Assembly: GCF_000011005.1 (NCBI RefSeq)
Contig: NC_013665.1
Span: 248,001-312,000 of the forward strand
DNA length: 64,000 bases
Source of the DNA: Methanocella paludicola SANAE
GTDB taxonomy: Archaea > Halobacteriota > Methanocellia > Methanocellales > Methanocellaceae
Direction of reading: 5' to 3'
In this document: one piece after another, positions 1-8,161 of the stretch
Numbering within the stretch: position 1 is the stretch's first letter
Layout of the letters: every line of letters starts with the position of its first letter
Notes under the pieces: generated by a model
Databases searched by the model: none
Told to the model about the DNA's origin: nothing
What the model saw: the letters and a program-made list of their open reading frames with translations, nothing else
Made by a program: the position numbers and the translations under genes

Positions 1-166
1 TGCCGTTTTCTCTGAAAATTTTACTTAAATAGCCTGTAGAGTTGCCCACCTCGAGAACTGCCTTATTTCTACCCACCAGATCTATGATTAAGCCGTGGCT
101 AGTATTTTTATTTTCAGGGTCAATGGTATTAGGCTCATATCGTATTGCACGTAAAATATCAGGCAC
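1..166 (-). CDS. Class I SAM-dependent methyltransferase, N-terminal part (cut by window edge)
   Basis: Only the first 55 residues are in the window; the gene continues beyond base 1. It starts with GTG at 166-164, directly after an in-frame TAA, and an AGGAGG ribosome binding site lies 8 bases upstream, so the start is well supported. Residues about 36-50 read VLEVGNSTGYLSKIF, which resembles SAM-binding motif I of class I methyltransferases. The gene follows the ABC exporter ATPase on the same strand with a gap of about 30 bases. A role in methylating or modifying an exported glycan is inferred from context. In related loci such domains are often fused to glycosyltransferases, but the rest cannot be seen. 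Confidence 0.6.
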   Translation of the reverse strand, partial: MPDILRAIRYEPNTIDPENKNTSHGLIIDLVGRNKAVLEVGNSTGYLSKIFRENG

Positions 167-196
167 TTACGCTGCCTCCTGTAAGGTCTCCAGGCC

Positions 197-973
197 TTAA
201 ATTTGATTTGCCATTTGCTGATATTTCTGAATTACTTTATTCGTCTCTCCCATTGCCACTATCATACCACTATTGAGCAATAAAGATTTTTGACATAGGC
301 TATTGACCGAAGGCAAGGAATGGGAAACGAACACAATGGTTTTACCGCTTTTTCTTATATCTTCTATCTTCTCCATACACTTCTTCTGGAAGTGCTCGTC
401 CCCTACTGCTAAAACCTCGTCGAGTAATAGAATATCTGGATCGGTCTGTATAGCGATTGAAAAGGCAAGCCTCACGTACATTCCCGATGAAAAATTCCTC
501 AATTTCATATTTTCAAACCGCTTGAGCTCGGCGAAATCGAGAATATCCTCATACTTCCTATCGACCTCTTTTTTCGTGAGCCCCATGATAGCGCCATACA
601 GGTAAATGTTCTCTTTGGCAGTGAGCTCGTACTGGAACCCGACGCCCAGCTCCAGGAACGGCGCGATTCGCCCATTGACCTTTACCGAGCCGCTGTCCGG
701 GTACAGCACTCCTGCCAGCATCTTAAGCAGCGTACTCTTCCCGCTCCCATTCGGCCCGATAACTCCGAACGTCTCCCCACGCTTAATGTTGAAGCTAACG
801 TCCTTCAGGGCCCAGAACTCTTCGTAGCTCTTATTCCCGCTGAACATCCCGATAATGTTCTCATACACCGTTCGCTTCTTTTCCATGGGGATACGGTAGC
901 ACTTCGAGACATTATTCACCACGATGGCGCTCTCCTCGTCCAGCTTTGACTTTTCCTTAAGCAGTAAAGGCAT
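197..973 (-). CDS. Polysaccharide/O-antigen ABC exporter, ATP-binding subunit (Wzt-like)
   Basis: A 258-residue ATPase of the ABC family that exports polysaccharides or teichoic acids. It carries Walker A (GPNGSGKST, about residue 74), an RNFSSGMYVRLAF signature and Walker B (DILLLDE) followed by the H-loop FVSHS. The phrase FLELGVGFQYELTAKENIYLYG is typical of Wzt/TagH-type ATPases, shown here only as a family hallmark. It lacks the long C-terminal glycan-recognition domain of some Wzt proteins. The permease gene ends three bases upstream of its ATG, so the two are translated together. It powers export of a glycan built by the neighbouring glycosyltransferases. Confidence 0.9.
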   Translation of the reverse strand: MPLLLKEKSKLDEESAIVVNNVSKCYRIPMEKKRTVYENIIGMFSGNKSYEEFWALKDVSFNIKRGETFGVIGPNGSGKSTLLKMLAGVLYPDSGSVKVNGRIAPFLELGVGFQYELTAKENIYLYGAIMGLTKKEVDRKYEDILDFAELKRFENMKLRNFSSGMYVRLAFSIAIQTDPDILLLDEVLAVGDEHFQKKCMEKIEDIRKSGKTIVFVSHSLPSVNSLCQKSLLLNSGMIVAMGETNKVIQKYQQMANQI

Positions 974-976
974 GGC

Positions 977-1744
977 TCATACCTCCTCGGCGAAGCGCCG
1001 CTGGAGCCTCTTGAAGACTGCGTTCCCGAAGACGACTAACACAACGCCGAAGACGAGGACGATTGCGAAGCTCCATAGGTCGGGGACCGTTCCTTCGAGG
1101 AATATGTCCCGGTACATCTCGATGAGTAAAGTAACCGGGTTCAGCATATAGAGAGTCTTGATCTGCTCGGGCAGCTTCGAAAGCTGCGATAGAGGATACA
1201 TGATAGGGCAGGCAAAGAAACCGACCTGCATGAGCACGTCCCAGATATTATTCAGGTCCCTGAAGTAGACGAAGAGCGAGGAAAGGATGAGCGCCATTCC
1301 ATAGACGATGAGGAAGAACATTGCCAGCAGTACAGGGAAAAGCAGGATTGCCGGTGAGAGCCCGATGCCAAAAATAAATAACAGGGGCACGAGCACGCAA
1401 AACTCGAGCACCGAGCTGATCAGGCTCGACAGGGTAGAGCTCAGGGGCAGTATCTCCCTGGGTATGTATATCTTCGTGACCAGGCTGGGCTTGCCTACCA
1501 CCGAGGCCAGTGCAGCACTCGTACCGATGGAGAAGAACCTCCAGACCAGGAGGCCCGTCAGGATGTAAAGGACGAAGCTACCACCGCTCCCGAAAAAGTT
1601 GCTGAACACAAAGTAGAGCACGAGCATCATCAATAGGGGATTCAGCAGCGACCACGCGAAACCTAACATGGAATTTGCGTACTTCACCTTGAGGTCGCTC
1701 ACGACGAGGTTCTTGATAAGCTCTCGATAATCATATAAAGACAT
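977..1744 (-). CDS. Polysaccharide ABC exporter, permease subunit (Wzm-like, ABC-2 type)
   Basis: A 255-residue ABC-2 membrane protein with about six hydrophobic segments and an N-terminal amphipathic stretch (MSLYDYRELIKNLVVSDLKV). The sequence KYANSMLGFAWSLLNPLL near residues 20-40 is characteristic of Wzm/TagG permeases of polysaccharide exporters. It forms the membrane channel with the ATPase at 197-973. It lies 13 bases downstream of the GT2 gene in the same minus-strand operon. Substrate is unknown; a cell-surface glycan is inferred from the flanking glycosyltransferases. Confidence 0.9.
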   Translation of the reverse strand: MSLYDYRELIKNLVVSDLKVKYANSMLGFAWSLLNPLLMMLVLYFVFSNFFGSGGSFVLYILTGLLVWRFFSIGTSAALASVVGKPSLVTKIYIPREILPLSSTLSSLISSVLEFCVLVPLLFIFGIGLSPAILLFPVLLAMFFLIVYGMALILSSLFVYFRDLNNIWDVLMQVGFFACPIMYPLSQLSKLPEQIKTLYMLNPVTLLIEMYRDIFLEGTVPDLWSFAIVLVFGVVLVVFGNAVFKRLQRRFAEEV

Positions 1745-1757
1745 AATGATCGGAAGT

Positions 1758-2750
1758 CTAACTTAACCCCCCTTCGGCCTTAACATAAGCCTCAGGAGGC
1801 TTTTTTATATCAGCCCAGGTCCTTATAAACTTGTTGATGTCGTTCTTCTTCGCTTTCCGCCTCTTCCTCAGCATCTTCGGCGCTCCGGTCAGGGCATCCC
1901 ACTTCGCCCTCAGGATGGTCTTCCCATGGCCTTTCAGCACATAATAGGGGATCACGCCCATGCTACGACCTGCGATGAACGGCAGCGACGTCACAAGCAG
2001 CCCCGGCGGGAAGTCCTTGAGCGCATACCAGACGATATTGCGGTTCCCGTAATACACCGTGTAGTCAGACACATAGCCCGCCGTTCCGCCGTGCACATGG
2101 CGCACGATGGCATTCGGCACGTACCGGCACTTCCAGCCTGCCAGCCTTCCCCTAAAAGCGAGGTCCGTGTCCTCCATGTAAGAGAAAAAGTCCTCGTCGA
2201 ACAGCCCGATCTCATCAAGCATGCTCTTCCTGTACAGCGCCGCCCCGGCGCAGGGGCCGAAGACCTCGACCACAGCCTCATACTGGCCCTCGTCCTTCTC
2301 GAACATGCCCCGGTCCCAGCATGCGCCGCTCCTGGAAATGCAGATCCCGGTCGAGTCGATGATAGTCGGGTCGTCCATCCGGAGCATCTTGGAGGCGCAC
2401 ATCCCGACTCTCTCGTTGGAAATCATTTCCCCGGCCAGCGCTTCCAGCCATCCTGGCGCTGCCATAGTATCGTTATTTAGCGTGGCGATGAGCTCTCCCC
2501 TGGCCGCCCTGATGCCCACGTTATTAGCGGGTGCGAAGCCGAGGTTCTTCACGTTATCGATTATCTGAACGGTATGATAGTTTGACCTTACAAAATCTAC
2601 TGAGCCGTCACCCGAGCCATTATCAACAAGGATGACCTCGACATTACGGTAAGTCTGGTCCAGCAGGGCATCCAGGCACCGCTTCAAGTACTGCTTACCG
2701 TTGTAGTTAACCACAATGACTGAGGCCAGGGGCATTCGGCCGGAGCTCAT
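1758..2750 (-). CDS. Glycosyltransferase family 2
   Basis: A 330-residue GT-A fold enzyme. The N-terminus has ASVIVVNYNGKQYLKRCL, then VILVDNGSGDGS, and the metal-binding region around ATLNNDT (about residue 91) in place of a strict DxD. Further on come FSYMEDTDLAFRG and the RHVHGGT motif, as in rhamnosyl- or dTDP-sugar transferases of this family. It transfers sugars from nucleotide donors to a growing glycan on the cytoplasmic membrane face. Its ATG overlaps the stop of the upstream glycosyltransferase by four bases (ATGA), indicating coupled translation. Donor and acceptor cannot be read from sequence. Confidence 0.88.
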   Translation of the reverse strand: MSSGRMPLASVIVVNYNGKQYLKRCLDALLDQTYRNVEVILVDNGSGDGSVDFVRSNYHTVQIIDNVKNLGFAPANNVGIRAARGELIATLNNDTMAAPGWLEALAGEMISNERVGMCASKMLRMDDPTIIDSTGICISRSGACWDRGMFEKDEGQYEAVVEVFGPCAGAALYRKSMLDEIGLFDEDFFSYMEDTDLAFRGRLAGWKCRYVPNAIVRHVHGGTAGYVSDYTVYYGNRNIVWYALKDFPPGLLVTSLPFIAGRSMGVIPYYVLKGHGKTILRAKWDALTGAPKMLRKRRKAKKNDINKFIRTWADIKKPPEAYVKAEGGLS

Positions 2751-3820
2751 GGTATCATCGCCTCCATCCTCGCGAGAAACACGCTGATGTCGAACTTACG
2801 GGCCTGCTCTGCACAGGCTTCCCTGAACTTCGACGGGTCCCGGGAGACATCTTTCACAGCCTTAACAATAGAGCTGCTGTCGGCGTCTATAAGCATGCCG
2901 GTAACGCCATCGACAACACTCTCCAGGTATCCGCCCTCTCTAACGGCGACAACGGGCTTACCGCTGGCCATCGCCTCGACCGCGTTCATTCCGAAGTCCT
3001 CGTCCAAGGGCGTCGCTATCAGGCCTCTGCACCGGCCATAAAGGTCAATCAGCTCCTCCTCTGGAAGGTCGCTGAGGATACGAACGTTGTGAGGAAGCGA
3101 AGCCCTGAGCTTTTCCGCGTAAGCGGCAGAGTGGTCTCCGGTGCCGCTGTTGCCCACGATCACCAGCCTCTCGCCGGGCATTTGTTCAAATGCCCTGACC
3201 TGCAGTTCAATGCGCTTTTCCGGATAGAGCCGGTTGACGGACAGCCAGAACCCCTCATCGCCCTTATAGGCGAACCGTCCCGTGTCCACCGGCGGATATA
3301 TCACATCTGCGTCCCGTCCATAATATTTCTTCACTCGACCGGCCGCGTTCCGGCTGTTACAGACAATATGCTGAATCCTGGCAACGGACCGGCGGTCAGA
3401 CCTGCTATGTAGCGCTATCCAGGCGGAGGCTGCAGCCCTTTGGGCCGGCCCTAGGGATGAGAGAAAGTTCTCGCGCTGGTCGTAGAAGACGCGGACTGGC
3501 GTATGGCAATAAAACAGGTTGGGCTTATGGAGCCGTGACGCGTGGTGTGCCCAGTTCCCGCTGAATATGAAAAAATCGTACTTGCCCCTGAAGTCGCACG
3601 TGGCGAACTTGTAGGTGGCCTGGATCTGTTTGAGGGGCTTGATCTTTACGAGGGGGCCGAGGCTGATGACTCGCACGTCGTCGAAGCCCATCCGGGATAT
3701 CAGCTCGGGGTTCGCCTCCGTGGTGATGACGTCGGCGCCCAGGTGGCGGGCCAGCGTGAGGATGAGCTTCTCGCCGCCGCCGATGAAGCTGAAGTAATCG
3801 TGAAAGATCGCGACTCTCAT
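2747..3820 (-). CDS. Glycosyltransferase family 4 (GT-B fold)
   Basis: A 357-residue retaining glycosyltransferase. The N-terminal domain begins MRVAIFHDYFSFIGGGEKL with the glycine-rich acceptor loop; the C-terminal donor domain has FWLSVNRLYPEKRIELQVRA and the conserved EDFGMNAVEAMASGKPVVA segment (about residues 275-295), with the E-x7-E pattern of GT4 enzymes. Length fits the family. It is the first gene of the minus-strand polysaccharide operon (3820 down to 1), and overlaps the GT2 gene by four bases. A role in building the glycan exported by the ABC system is inferred. Confidence 0.88.
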   Translation of the reverse strand: MRVAIFHDYFSFIGGGEKLILTLARHLGADVITTEANPELISRMGFDDVRVISLGPLVKIKPLKQIQATYKFATCDFRGKYDFFIFSGNWAHHASRLHKPNLFYCHTPVRVFYDQRENFLSSLGPAQRAAASAWIALHSRSDRRSVARIQHIVCNSRNAAGRVKKYYGRDADVIYPPVDTGRFAYKGDEGFWLSVNRLYPEKRIELQVRAFEQMPGERLVIVGNSGTGDHSAAYAEKLRASLPHNVRILSDLPEEELIDLYGRCRGLIATPLDEDFGMNAVEAMASGKPVVAVREGGYLESVVDGVTGMLIDADSSSIVKAVKDVSRDPSKFREACAEQARKFDISVFLARMEAMIP

Positions 3821-3874
3821 CCGGTGAACCGACGCTACCGTCCGGCTTATACTTTTCGTAGCGCCGCCGTATGC

Positions 3875-4543
3875 TCAGAGCGCCTTCAGCGCGGGCTTCG
3901 CGTACCGGTAAAAGTCGTCGAGCTTCTTCGCGATGGCCTCGCTCTTATGGGCCCCGGCGAAGCCCTTGATCTTCTCCTTTTTCTTGGCCGAGTACTCGGC
4001 AGCCTGCATCAATATCTTATAGGAGATCCCGCGGGCTCTGCGCAGGGACCAGCTCTCCGCCTTCTTCATGCCGTAGACCTCGAAGATATAGGCCAGGTAG
4101 AGGTACGCGTGGTAGTCGATGCTGCTCGTGTCCGCCATGACCGTGGTAAAAAACCAGTAGAGCGCGCCATCGACGTCGCCATTCTGCAGGCAGAACTCGC
4201 CGAGCCGCCTGCACAGCACGCTCTTGATGCGGCAATTTTTAATGCCCTCGAGAAGGATCTTCTTCGCCTCGTCGAAGTTGCCCTTATCGAAGTGGTACGT
4301 GGCCGCCCAGTAGTAGGGCAGATAGAAGTCGGGCGCCCTCTTTATCTCGCTGTCGAACGTGAAGATCTGGCCCTTATCGACGTTTTCCGGGCTCTGGTAT
4401 TCCATGATGGCCTTGTTCAGGGCAGGGCTCTCGCCGATCGTCCTGGGGTCCTCCACGTCCTTAATGCTTTGATCGAAAAGGCCCGCGATGTCCGCCGGGC
4501 CGGATTCTTTCCGCTTTCCCATTAACATGTCTAGTACGCCCAC
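3875..4543 (-). CDS. Alpha-helical repeat-like protein of unknown function
   Basis: A 222-residue soluble protein without signal peptide or membrane segment. The middle (about residues 70-180) is a run of helix pairs with the small/large pattern of tetratricopeptide-like repeats, for example YYWAATYHFDKGNFDEAKKI and FCLQNGDVDGALYWFF, which match the TPR spacing of W, Y, G, A positions. The C-terminus is lysine-rich and mentions no catalytic motif. It sits between the glycan operon and a beta-propeller gene on the same strand, so a scaffolding role is possible. Function is not known; the TPR assignment is moderate. Confidence 0.6.
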   Translation of the reverse strand: MGVLDMLMGKRKESGPADIAGLFDQSIKDVEDPRTIGESPALNKAIMEYQSPENVDKGQIFTFDSEIKRAPDFYLPYYWAATYHFDKGNFDEAKKILLEGIKNCRIKSVLCRRLGEFCLQNGDVDGALYWFFTTVMADTSSIDYHAYLYLAYIFEVYGMKKAESWSLRRARGISYKILMQAAEYSAKKKEKIKGFAGAHKSEAIAKKLDDFYRYAKPALKAL

Positions 4544-4593
4544 TCCCTTCCCCCAGATAGAATCTGCGCGGGAGTATTTATTACTTTTTAATG

Positions 4594-5769
4594 TTATCCT
4601 TTGAGCGCGTACAGCCTGCCGCCACAGGTCTTCGCGTAGATGGTGCCGTTATCGACGTAGACCTGTGCCCAGCCGCTGCCGTCGCCAGACTTGTAGGTGA
4701 ACTTCAGGCTGCCGCCTTCGCCGACGACGTACAGTACCGGGCCGCTTTCCGTGTCGGCGCCGACGCACACGATGTCCTGGCCCGCGTAGATGGCTCCGGG
4801 CGATGTGGTGTTGAACGTGCGCTCCCACTTCAGGGAGCCGTCGATGCTAAGCGCGTATAGCGTCGCCGAGGCATCGCCGTCGCCGATGACGTATACCGTG
4901 CCGTTGCGCACGGCGGGCATGTGGCTCAGGTTGGCGTTATACGCGTTGACCGGGTTGAACTTGCCCGCCAGGCTGCCCCGGTCGTTGACCACGTGCACCG
5001 TGCCGAACTCGTAGAACATGTACAGCCGGTCATACTCGTCCTGCAGAAGGGTATACTCCCCCAGGTAGGGCATCGTATGGTCCCACGACACGTTGCCGCT
5101 GCCGCTCAGGCGGGCCAGTATCCCCCCGGGCTCGTCGTATACGGTAACGCCGCCCGAGCTCGCGGGCAGGAGCTTCGTGCCCGCCGTAAACTTCGGGTAC
5201 TGGATGGACCACCGGAGGCTCCCGTCGGGCGAGACGCACTCCAGGTACACGTCCGTTACGGACTCGGCCGGGCGCCTGAAAAAGTAAATGTACCCCCTGC
5301 CGTCCACGACGGGCGCGGAGATCACGTCCGTGATGTTCCACATCTCGCTGCCCGACCTGTCGAGCGCGGACAACAGGCTCCATGAACGGACAAAGATCGT
5401 GCCGTCGGGGCCCACGACGGGCGGGTAGTTCATGCTCTGCGCCGTGAGCGTTGATATGTTGCCGTCCTTGCCGACGGCGCTCAGGCCAGAGGCGGACGAA
5501 TAGACGAGCAGACGCCCGCCACCGTATGTCGAAAGCCCGGCGCCCTGGTACGGGACGGACCAGAGGGCCGTGCCCGAGGCGTCCACAAGGGAGATGTTCG
5601 AGCTGCTTATAACGTAAAGGCCGTCATCCGACGGGTATATCTTCTGGACCTCCTCCATCTGCCAGTTCAGCGCAGCGCCGCCGGACTTATAGGCCGTCAG
5701 GGCGAGGGCCGATATAAAAATAAGCACCGCGACCGCGATGATCGCCTTGACGAGCGTGTTGCCTTGCAT
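4594..5769 (-). CDS. Membrane-anchored PQQ-like beta-propeller protein
   Basis: A 391-residue protein with one N-terminal transmembrane anchor (about residues 7-25, LVKAIIAVAVLIFISALAL) followed by an extracytoplasmic domain. That domain has about seven repeats with the pattern of YVxS, DxxGxxxW and LYAL, as in GSLKWERTFN and GRLYALKG, typical of PQQ-like (BamB-type) propellers. No quinone ligands can be assigned. Such proteins act as outside-facing scaffolds or sugar-binding surfaces in archaea; the specific role is unknown. It is separated from the upstream ThrRS gene by about 100 bases of AT-richer sequence and may have its own promoter. Confidence 0.8.
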   Translation of the reverse strand: MQGNTLVKAIIAVAVLIFISALALTAYKSGGAALNWQMEEVQKIYPSDDGLYVISSSNISLVDASGTALWSVPYQGAGLSTYGGGRLLVYSSASGLSAVGKDGNISTLTAQSMNYPPVVGPDGTIFVRSWSLLSALDRSGSEMWNITDVISAPVVDGRGYIYFFRRPAESVTDVYLECVSPDGSLRWSIQYPKFTAGTKLLPASSGGVTVYDEPGGILARLSGSGNVSWDHTMPYLGEYTLLQDEYDRLYMFYEFGTVHVVNDRGSLAGKFNPVNAYNANLSHMPAVRNGTVYVIGDGDASATLYALSIDGSLKWERTFNTTSPGAIYAGQDIVCVGADTESGPVLYVVGEGGSLKFTYKSGDGSGWAQVYVDNGTIYAKTCGGRLYALKG

Positions 5770-5872
5770 TTTTACGTCCCCCGCCTTATAAATGTAATTA
5801 CGGTAACGAACTGCGTTACTAATGAGTTGACGCCCTGGCCTTAGATAAACCTTATGTTATCAACCGTCAACT

Positions 5873-7306
5873 TCAGCGGAACACCGGGCGCTGGCTCAGC
5901 AGCTTTGGAAGCGGGAGCGGCCTGTAGGGCCGGCCGGCGCACTTCTTCTTCACCTCGAGGGCCAGCTCGTCCCTGGTCATGGAGACGCGCTTGCCGCTCT
6001 GGCGGATGCTCACCGAGAAGAGGCCCGACTCGACCTCCTTGTCGCCCACCACTGCCACGTAGGGCACCCACTCCATGCTCGCGCGGGCGATCTTCTTCGA
6101 CAACGTATCGTCGCTGTCGTCCACGTCTACGCGGACGCCGTCGATGTCCAGATATTTACAGTAGTTGAGCTGCTTCTCGGACACCGGTATGATGCGCACC
6201 TGGGTGGGCGAGAGCCAGGCGGGCAGCGTGGGCGTCTCATGCTTCAGCGCCTCCTCGAGGATGGAGTAGTACCACCGCTCGATGCTGCCGATGCTCGAAT
6301 GGCAAATAATACAGCCTTTTTTCTTTCCGTCGCTGTCCGTGTAGTCTATGCCGTATACGGCCGCGTCCTTGACGTCCAGCTGCACGGTCGACAGCTGGAT
6401 GCAGCTCCGGGTGGAGTCGACGCCCTGGAACTCGTTCTTGACGGCCCAGTAGTGCTTCATGTCGCTGAGCACCTCCACGAAGGCCGGCGTGTTGGAGTAC
6501 TTCACCAGGTCGGCGATCCTGGACTTGTTCTGCAGGTAAAAGGAATCGACGATGCGGAACACGACCGCGTACTCCACGCCGGAGGCGTCGCACAGGTCGG
6601 CGTAATTGCGATAAAGTTCCTGGTACTCGTTCCATCCCTCGTCGATGTCCCGGCAGAAACAGTGGATATCCGGCATGTGGAACGCCCTTAGCCTCTTGAG
6701 GCCGGACAGCTCTCCGTCCCGCTCGTATCGGAAGCTCTTGCTGAACTCGTACATGCGGAGTGGCAGGTTACGATAGCTGATGGTGGCGTCCTTCATGATC
6801 TTGAAGAGGCCGAAGTCGCCCGCGAACCGGAGGATGAAGTCCTTCTCGGGGTGGTCGGGCGCCTTCACCGTGTAGTGCCTCTCGTGGAACGTGCCCGCCT
6901 GTTCTTTTATCTGGGGGTCGTCCCAGTCGAACAGCAGCGGCGAGTCCACCTGGATGGCCTTGAACCGGTTGATAGCGATATCGTAGGCCCAGTCTCTCAA
7001 TAATTCAAAGATCAAATAACCCTTCGGATAAAATCTAAAATTGCCCGAGTCCGACGAGGGCTCGTATCCGACGAGCTCGTGGCCCTGCATGATCTTAATG
7101 GAGGGCGGCTCCTTCATCGGGGGCATCTTCAGCTCTTCCGAGACCACGTAGGATTCGAGGGGCTTGCAGCCGATGTCCTTCAGGACGTTAAGCACGTCCT
7201 CAGGCTTAGTCAGGTCCAGGGGTATCTCCGCGCCGTCGGGCGTGACGATAAAATGTCTGCTGCTGATGCTCTTTACGACGTCCTCCCTGTTCTTTGCCTT
7301 ACTCAT
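5873..7306 (-). CDS. thrS: Threonyl-tRNA synthetase, archaeal type, catalytic and anticodon domains only
   Basis: A 477-residue class II aminoacyl-tRNA synthetase. Residues about 85-380 form the catalytic core with motif 2 (SKSFRYERDGELSGLKRLRAF is the region), the zinc-ligand histidines in PDIHCFC and CIICHSSIGS, and the C-terminal anticodon-binding domain (from about VRIIPVSEKQ). Usual euryarchaeal ThrRS proteins are about 620 residues because of an N-terminal deacylase-like editing domain; that domain is absent, as in the split crenarchaeal enzymes. The position where I expect the zinc cysteine (FAACFGQF in archaeal relatives, from memory) reads FAGDFGLF, with Asp. ATG at 7306 is used; an in-frame TTG at 7309 is 8 bases from GGAGG and is an alternative. 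Confidence 0.85.
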   Translation of the reverse strand: MSKAKNREDVVKSISSRHFIVTPDGAEIPLDLTKPEDVLNVLKDIGCKPLESYVVSEELKMPPMKEPPSIKIMQGHELVGYEPSSDSGNFRFYPKGYLIFELLRDWAYDIAINRFKAIQVDSPLLFDWDDPQIKEQAGTFHERHYTVKAPDHPEKDFILRFAGDFGLFKIMKDATISYRNLPLRMYEFSKSFRYERDGELSGLKRLRAFHMPDIHCFCRDIDEGWNEYQELYRNYADLCDASGVEYAVVFRIVDSFYLQNKSRIADLVKYSNTPAFVEVLSDMKHYWAVKNEFQGVDSTRSCIQLSTVQLDVKDAAVYGIDYTDSDGKKKGCIICHSSIGSIERWYYSILEEALKHETPTLPAWLSPTQVRIIPVSEKQLNYCKYLDIDGVRVDVDDSDDTLSKKIARASMEWVPYVAVVGDKEVESGLFSVSIRQSGKRVSMTRDELALEVKKKCAGRPYRPLPLPKLLSQRPVFR

Positions 7307-7435
7307 CAAGCATGAAGCCTCCGCTCATGATATTAAGTAACGGGATATCTTATAAAGATTTATCCGGCGGGCAGTCGCCGGCTGCAAGCCGCTTCATCGA
7401 AATATATTTCTAAGCGGCAGGAGTACCTCCGTTTC

Positions 7436-8098
7436 ATGAGCCAGACCCTCCAGTTCGAGATCGACCCTCTTCGCATTTCGGGAGACTTCGTGGGCAGCGT
7501 GCTCGTTGCCGTCGACGTCATGGCGTACTCGAGGGAGGACTACCCCAGGCCCGACGCGCCCGTATGCCTCATCGCGGCGGCCCACACGGGCGGCCTGAGC
7601 TCGATCAGCAAGGCCTACACGAAGCTGTTCATCGCGGGCGCCCCGACGCTGCCGGAGGAGAAGCTCATCATAAGGGACTTTGCGGCCTACCTGGACATGT
7701 TCGACGGGGGGACGCTGGCCGCCCACTACGGGGCATTAGATTCGCCGGATGAGGGCTTCGACGTGCCCTACCTCCTGGCCAGGGCGAAGAGCCAGCACCC
7801 GGAGGTCTACGTATCCCTCAGGCGGCCGCTGAATAAATTAAAACGCCACGACACCTGCGCCTACGTCAAGGAGAACATGAACCTGCCCTCCGCGGAGCTC
7901 GACTACGTGGAGAGCTATTACGGGCTGGCCCGGAAGCCGGACGCCATCATCCCGGATGTTAAGGCAGCGATGGATAGCTACTGGAGGTCGGGGGACGCCT
8001 CAGCGCTCAAGAGCGGCCTCGCGAACGCCTATAATTGTTTGCGGATCGCGCAGTCGCAGATCAAAAAAACAATTTGCTGCACGGACATTCCGCTATAA
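7436..8098 (+). CDS. RNase H-like fold protein, degenerate YprB/PolB-type exonuclease homologue
   Basis: A 220-residue protein of no assigned function. Its layout resembles 3'-5' exonuclease-like RNase H-fold proteins: a first strand (VLVAVDVMAYS), a middle motif EGFDVPYLLARAKS, and a late segment LDYVESYYGLARKP followed by YWRSGDASALKSGLANAYN. In active members the first motif is DxE, and the last contains an aspartate after Y-N-x-x; here the DxE glutamate is missing and the last motif reads AYNCLRIA, without Asp. Only the middle Asp is kept. It may be a catalytically dead binding protein. It lies divergently from ThrRS and 63 bases before PAN. Fold assignment is inference from pattern only. 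Confidence 0.5.
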   Translation: MSQTLQFEIDPLRISGDFVGSVLVAVDVMAYSREDYPRPDAPVCLIAAAHTGGLSSISKAYTKLFIAGAPTLPEEKLIIRDFAAYLDMFDGGTLAAHYGALDSPDEGFDVPYLLARAKSQHPEVYVSLRRPLNKLKRHDTCAYVKENMNLPSAELDYVESYYGLARKPDAIIPDVKAAMDSYWRSGDASALKSGLANAYNCLRIAQSQIKKTICCTDIPL

Positions 8099-8161
8099 CG
8101 GCGGAAAAAATGCCCGAAACCACAAAAGATTTAAAAGACACTAGTGTTAAAAGTGAAATAT

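Noticed and set aside
3542-4525. Long plus-strand open frame opposite the GT4 and TPR-like genes
   Set aside because: It spans two well-supported minus-strand genes and their gap, has no motif, and its composition is that of a GC-rich shadow frame.
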